Below, one piece after another: positions 59,101 through 64,000 of a stretch of DNA of 64,000 nucleotides. The notes beneath the pieces are model-generated. The model saw only the letters and a program-made list of their open reading frames with translations, had not been told where the DNA came from and made no database searches. The translations under genes and the position numbers were made by a program. The stretch comes from Ciona savignyi (taxonomy: Eukaryota; Chordata; Ascidiacea; Phlebobranchia; Cionidae). Within the stretch, counting starts at the first letter, position 1. Each line of letters starts with the position of its first letter. The stretch lies in assembly GCA_000149265.1 (NCBI GenBank), contig CH003379.1, positions 165,087 through 229,086 on the forward strand, written 5' to 3'.

Positions 59101-61520
59101 CGATTTGTGTTGATTTTATATTGTTTTAAATACATCTTGATATTTATGGGATTACATTAAAGGGAACAAGAAAAAATGCTTATAAAATGAGACTAATTCA
59201 ATCATACTATATCAACCCCGAAATGTAACTAACCCTAAATGTCCTAACGGCCTAACTATTTTTTTTTTGTAAATTTACCTTTAGCCACCGCTAATTTTTA
59301 ATTTTGTGTAAAATTTACCTTTAGCCCCCTTTTAGTATCCACCATATTTATGTTTTATTGCCACCTTTTGAATAAACTTTCGGTACTGGTAAATCGAAAC
59401 TACGTTTTACTTCTCTCTAGAGCATTTCCGTCGGAAAGGTAATAATAAATGTTTTGTAATAAAAAGTATTCTTACTTATTTATAATTTGTAGCCTATAAT
59501 ATTATTAAAATTTGTAATTCGATCACCCGATTACTAGGATTAGCATTTCCGTCCTTTTAATAGTGTCTGCTGGATATATACCAACCATCTGAACACTGCT
59601 AACTACTCGTGTGGTATTAGATAGGCTTATTAGATATAAGCACCGGTGCGCATGGGTAAATATATACATCAACTGCTCTTAATAATAAAAAAAAACTTCC
59701 TACAAAACTAACGAGTAAATTGGAAATTTATTGGGCAGATTTTTGGGAAATTGTCGTTTTTAATAAAGTTTCGTGAAGCGCAGATTAAAATGCAAAACAA
59801 TTTAATAAACCGTATTTCGTAGAAGTCGCCTGGAGTATAGAAAAGGCAAAAATCCGTATATATTCAAAATATCGGGTAAGGTGGGGCCAAAGTGTGGTAC
59901 AAGGTGGAGCAGATATAACCTGTCGTTGACGTACGGTCGTGTGGTAAAATGTTACCGAGGCCGGTAGATATACCAATTCAATACATAAAACGGTCTTGGT
60001 GACGAGCCCATCATCATGGTTTCGATCCTAGCCCGGTAAAAATATTGTTAACCGGCTATAAAGATGGCGATTTACAGGGAACGTGAAACCACCTAAGTCT
60101 TTAATAGATTCTATGGTCTCCATTAGCACTTCTCCTACGCATCACCGACCCGACTAAATCAATTTGACCACAATTTAAAAATGTAAAAAAAATGTTGTTT
60201 TTGCCAGGTTAACGCGACTAGTTCATTTTTGTTTTGTTACCAAATGGTTAACGCAAGCAATTTCACCGACGATCCTAACCAGTATAATATACATCATTGG
60301 GTTCAAAACTTGCCAAAATGGGAAAATAAATGCAAACAAATTTAGCACCGAGAAAGCGTGGCCTCCTTATGTAATACACACTGTACGACATGATACGACA
60401 CGTTGTTATAAATTAACCCTTACCAAAGTAATTCTCTAAACACGTATATCACACATATTAACATTGCAAAATACGTCAAAGAATGGATGACCAGACTTGC
60501 ATTACGCAATCAAACACATCTGGCCACATGTAAAACGTGATGGTCGCACGAATATTAAGGATTTAAGCAATGGATCGCGTGCTCGACTAATTAATTAATT
60601 ATTGGATGTCAACAGTTTGGACGGTAGACATAATTATTCGCACTAAGCACATACGTAATTTGGTTGTTTAATTGTTTTTTGGGGTGGCATTTGGGGGCAA
60701 AAAAGGCTGCTCTGAATTGACTGAGCAACAGTGCGAAAAGTAGACCAATTTACGTAAATATAATAAATGTATATTCGTGGAAAAACAAGTGGTACTGTTG
60801 TAGCCTCTACTGTTTTTGTTTTTATTTCCTTTCGGAATAGGGACCTGTGATTTTGTCCGTTTTTTCAACAAACTTTCATCAGGGGTGCCTTGTCACCGGG
60901 TTATTATCCCGGAGTAGTCTGTTTGAGCTTAAATGCAATATTCTTATTTAGCTTGTCGTCAGTAACAGGCGGTATATCGCGAGTAATCGTCAGAATTCCT
61001 ATTGCGTACAGTCGGGATGAACGATGGACTATTTCAGTGTATTAAGTATTCGGTATATGTTTAAAACCACATATTTTATTCCAATAAGCAGAGGCAACAT
61101 TTGTGAGACACTAAAAAAAGGTCCACGATACTTTCAACTTGGCATAGAACAAAGTCTGGTGCTCTTAAATGGGGGCAAATACCCACGAATTTGCGCCATG
61201 CAGGCTGTACATGCATCGCAAAATATTGGCTGTCTTCACAACATTAATCTGAGGAGATTAGAATAAAGAATCACAGTCTATTCATGTATATATACGTGAC
61301 GTGTCTATGTCTACGCGTGACCGCTTACCATTTAAAACTTCCGAATTAATGTAGCAATATGAATAGATGTTCGATATTTTGCGAACGGCTTGACATTCCC
61401 CGATTAATTCTTAAAATAGACTTTTCTCACCGTCCCAACATGACGCATTCTGACAAGCAAATAAACGGAAGCCTGCGTGACTTGTTTATAATGCTAAATT
61501 GGGAAATAAATTATAAGTTT
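59101..61520. other. Gene-poor intergenic stretch
   Basis: An ATTAAA near 59155 or AATAAA near 59369 could end the upstream gene. A SINE D copy (plus) lies at 59935-60045. The rest is AT-rich with no exon that I recognise. Confidence 0.5.
59935..60045 (+). mobile_element. SINE family D, the only plus-strand copy noticed
   Basis: ACGGTCGTGTGGTAAAATGT, TAGATATACCAATTCAATAC, ATAAAACGGTCTTGGTGACG, AGCCCATCATCATGGTTTCG, ATCC: a tRNA-like head through a B-box-like end. Confidence 0.65.
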
Positions 61521-61772
61521 CTATTTTCTACCTTCTAAATGTATCAGTACGGTTACTGGAAAAGCAAATAAATTAGCTCTTTCTATCGGAAGAAACATTA
61601 TTACATTTAATTCCTTGTACTTTAGGGTTTTAATTGCAGTAATAACCGCCTCGCTTCGGGCTGAGTATCGAACTTCCACTAAAACGTGCGAGAAACGAGA
61701 TAAATAGTGCGTCATTTCTCTGTATACGCGTAAAGAAATGCTAGGATCGCTAATATCATAATTTGCTGACAT
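61521..61772 (-). CDS. Possible small gene or first exon, divergent from the Ly6 gene
   Basis: ATG 61772-61770 opens an 83-codon frame (MSANYDISDPSISLRVYREM) ending at TAG. A donor-like GTAGAA sits just before the stop, so it could be a first exon. The composition looks protein-like with alternating charged and hydrophobic residues (VLVEVRYSARSEAV). It lies 129 bases from the ATG of the Ly6 gene on the other strand. No family was recognised and no partner exon was found. Confidence 0.3.
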   Translation of the reverse strand: MSANYDISDPSISLRVYREMTHYLSRFSHVLVEVRYSARSEAVITAIKTLKYKELNVIMFLPIERANLFAFPVTVLIHLEGRK

Positions 61773-61804
61773 TTTTTCCCGATTTTGATCAAGGAAGGAA
61801 GCGG

Positions 61805-61812
61805 TATAAATA
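61805..61812 (+). promoter_or_regulatory. TATA box of the Ly6-type gene
   Basis: TATAAATA lies 97 bases before the ATG at 61902. Transcription would start near 61835, with a leader of about 65 bases. Confidence 0.6.
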
Positions 61813-61901
61813 CCGATAGCGACTTGTCAAACCGCTTCAAATGCTATTAGCAGAATAAGAGCTCAGTTGAAATTTGACAACTTCTCAAGATTAGGACGGT
61901 T

Positions 61902-63647
61902 ATGATGAATATAAAGAAATTCAACGTTTTAGGAATTGTTCTGTTTTTGTTTTTTTTAAGTTATGCAACGGGTAAGCTATTGTTGTGTTACTTATCTTGA
62001 ACCCTAACTGGTGTGTTATGATAATGTTATATACATTCTAAGAATAATATATTTAATTTTTTTTTATTATCCTCGTGTATATTCTCGGGAGTGAGGAGCC
62101 CCCCATGTTATAACTCGTACAATCCTACATCACATTTTTATATAGAATGTTAAAATGTATATGTGTCACGGTAACCATTTGGTCATATAAACGGTATGTT
62201 TAACCCATGACAGGTCCATCCCTTTATGTATAAAATAAGTATATTTATCGGTCGCGATAACCACTCGACCACACGATTAACGCGCATCTAAAACTTTCGA
62301 AGTTTTGTAAAGAATCGTTAAATGTATCAGTCACTTTAACCATTCGACCAAACAAAGGCTATCTAGAACCCATGATGGGTTCGTACCCAAGACAGTTTTT
62401 TGTATTGAATTGATACATATATCGTCGCGATAAAAATTCGTTCACGCGATTATACGCATCTCGGGTCCACGCGTTAATATACATCGCAACTAAAGCTTGG
62501 AAACTTACAGGTTTGAGGTGTTACACCTGCAACAACGTTCGGTCGAACCGGGAATGCTGGCGCCGGGAACGGTGTCCACGGGGTTCCGATGGTTGCCAGA
62601 ACGTCGTGCGTCTCGAAAACGGACAGCTTCGCATCAGTAAAGGTTGCCAGCAATTCTCGGCTTGCGTTTCTACCAGCAGACAGGTACGACTGGGGCAAAA
62701 GTTTGTTTTTATACAGCACGAGACATGTAGTATTCTATGTACTTATATAGTATGTAATTAAACGTACCTCCAGACGATCCCATTACGGGTTCAAAACTTG
62801 ACTGGCTAAAATGACGTTTTCAATAAGGAATATATATATATTTAAACATGATATTATCATATTATCTATATGCGAAAAAGTGGCGTCGAATAACTTACGT
62901 AAGTGACGTCGATTTCTTTGTGGTTGGAAACCAATCAGACAGTTTATAGTTTATACCGATAAGTTAATTCGATTAATTCTTCCAGAATTTCCGCCAATGC
63001 CAACCCACAGTTGTGAGAGTGCTTAAGCTGGCCAGTATTCCCCGAAACTTTAACGCTCCGCCTAGTTTATGCACCACATGCTGCAATACCGACTCCTGCA
63101 ATCGAAAGTAAGTCCAAATAAAATATCAGGATATCGTATATGACAGATAGAGTATTCATATTTTATCTCAAATAGTGCGAAAACGAAAGCGGCGGTATCA
63201 CACGGGCAATCGTCCGATTACCTTACTAATACGCTTAGAACCGTTCTTACATAAGTGATCCCCCGATTACCTTGTGTCTAGTGTGACCTGAGCTATTACA
63301 GCGTATTGTATACTGGGTCGGTTAATTCCAAGCCCATCACTGGTTCAAAAATTTCCGCGATACAAATTTAAGACCTTGCCGTTTAGTTCAAGTAACCAAC
63401 CCTCACAAAGTAAAAGAAAACCTCCCATAAAATAAATTAGTGTTTGGCAACAACTGTGAGTTGTATTAAGTGTTAAAGTAAGTTTTGCTATAATTCTTTG
63501 CCTTTCTTAGGCTATATCTCCAAGAACAAAGTCGATTCGGGATGAGAAACCCGAGAGACAGGATTCGATTCCGACCCGCGCAACCTCCCATTCGTGACGT
63601 CACAATCCTGCCTATGTCTCCCGACACCGCACTTCTGACGTTTTCAG
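61902..63647 (+). CDS. Ly6/uPAR three-finger domain protein, 3'-partial
   Basis: Four exons in phase: 61902-61971, 62511-62683, 62986-63107 and 63511-63647. Exon 1 is a signal peptide (MMNIKKFNVLGIVLFLFFLS). Exon 2 starts the mature domain with LRCYTC, then eight Cys in all before the donor, including NRECWRRERC and KGCQQFSAC. Exon 3 ends with the Ly6 closing motif as CTTCCNTDSCNR. Exon 4 is a basic, Pro-containing tail (MRNPRDRIRFRPAQPPIRDV) ending at a GTTTGT donor in phase 1, so at least one more exon lies beyond the window, perhaps with a GPI signal. Three-finger proteins are secreted or GPI-anchored ligands and receptor modulators. The ligand is unknown, and this is probably lineage-specific. 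Confidence 0.82.
62200..62450 (-). mobile_element. Two diverged SINE family D copies in tandem
   Basis: On plus: ACCCATGACAGGTCCATCCC ... CGGTCGCGATAACCACTCGA, then GAACCCATGATGGGTTCGTA ... ATATATCGTCGCGATAAAAA. Intron 1 of the Ly6-type gene. Confidence 0.55.
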
Positions 63648-63717
63648 GTTTGTTTGTTTTTATTTCGAACGAACAGAGATTTGAACCTGATTCTGGGAAT
63701 TCAACGTGACGAAAAAT

Positions 63718-63886
63718 TATCTGGCAATACTGTTAATTTTTGTTGCTTAACAATCATCTGGCAACACTGCTAATTTGTTTTGTTCAAGAATTGCTTGACA
63801 ACACCGCTTTTTCGGTTTTGCTTAAATATGGCAACACTGATATTTCGGCATTACCCCAAAAAACGTCCGGAAACACTGCTATTTTG
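63718..63886. repeat. Tandem repeat of 35-40 bp, five diverged units
   Basis: The core CTGGCAACACTGCTAATTT recurs at about 63721, 63758, 63794, 63829 and 63869 with changes. Confidence 0.7.
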
Positions 63887-64000
63887 CAGGGCCGGATTTA
63901 CAAATTTGCAGAGATTAATCTGCAAATAAAAGGCCGTCAAAACGTCTTAATAGTACACGGTCAAAATGCCTGGAATTATTGGAGGATTATCTTGGTTTTA
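63887..64000 (+). mobile_element. Possible hAT-type terminus cut by the window end
   Basis: CAGGGCCGGATTTACAAATT resembles the right terminus of the 54802 element read inverted (CAGGGCCGGTTTTAGG). The other end is outside the window. Confidence 0.4.

Noticed and set aside
59785-59976. 63-codon minus frame
   Set aside because: It overlaps a SINE D copy.

Overview
The window looks like nuclear DNA of an intron-rich, AT-rich animal, most likely a Ciona-like ascidian (tunicate). The orthologues are animal-type, the introns are short to medium with GT..AG borders, and the introns and intergenic DNA are crowded with tRNA-derived SINEs and small foldback or MITE elements. The species is an inference. 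The gene calls below come from joining exons by splice sites and reading phase and from family motifs; no database search was run.

Layout. 1-430 is a 34-bp minisatellite broken by an N gap (180-397). 1059-4717 (+) is the 3' two thirds of the site-2 protease gene MBTPS2. 5960-7830 (-) is a tetraspanin, with a loose candidate exon downstream at 5130-5272. 9055-16159 (+) is a complete nine-exon TOMM40, whose first coding exon is only 17 codons long. 17516-35891 (-) is a 13-exon FERM protein of the FRMD6/Willin/Expanded type, with most of its introns filled with repeats. 40927-45914 (-) is the complete seven-exon zinc transporter SLC39A9 (ZIP9). 46705-47184 (-) is a single-exon small acidic, helical protein that may be BLOC1S3-like. 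47770-49161 (-) is an intronless KAT8/MOF MYST acetyltransferase. 51011-53714 (-) is an unrecognised protein with four membrane segments. 56983-59100 (+) is an unrecognised type II membrane protein with an Asn/Thr-rich ectodomain. 61902-63647 (+) is a Ly6/uPAR-type three-finger protein with a signal peptide, running off the window end.

The conserved genes are housekeeping or signalling genes with unrelated roles: SREBP/ATF6 cleavage, mitochondrial protein import, Hippo-linked cortex protein, zinc transport and H4K16 acetylation. Nothing suggests a cluster with a shared pathway. SLC39A9, the small acidic gene and KAT8 lie head to tail on one strand, but the gaps of 585-790 bp do not look like an operon.

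The most notable non-coding content is the mobile DNA: two tRNA-derived SINE families, an intron-rich MITE family with ends GGGAAACTGCTCACTAAAA, two hAT-type non-autonomous elements with 8-bp target duplications (one nested inside a SINE), another MITE family in two TOMM40 introns, two large foldbacks and several minisatellites.
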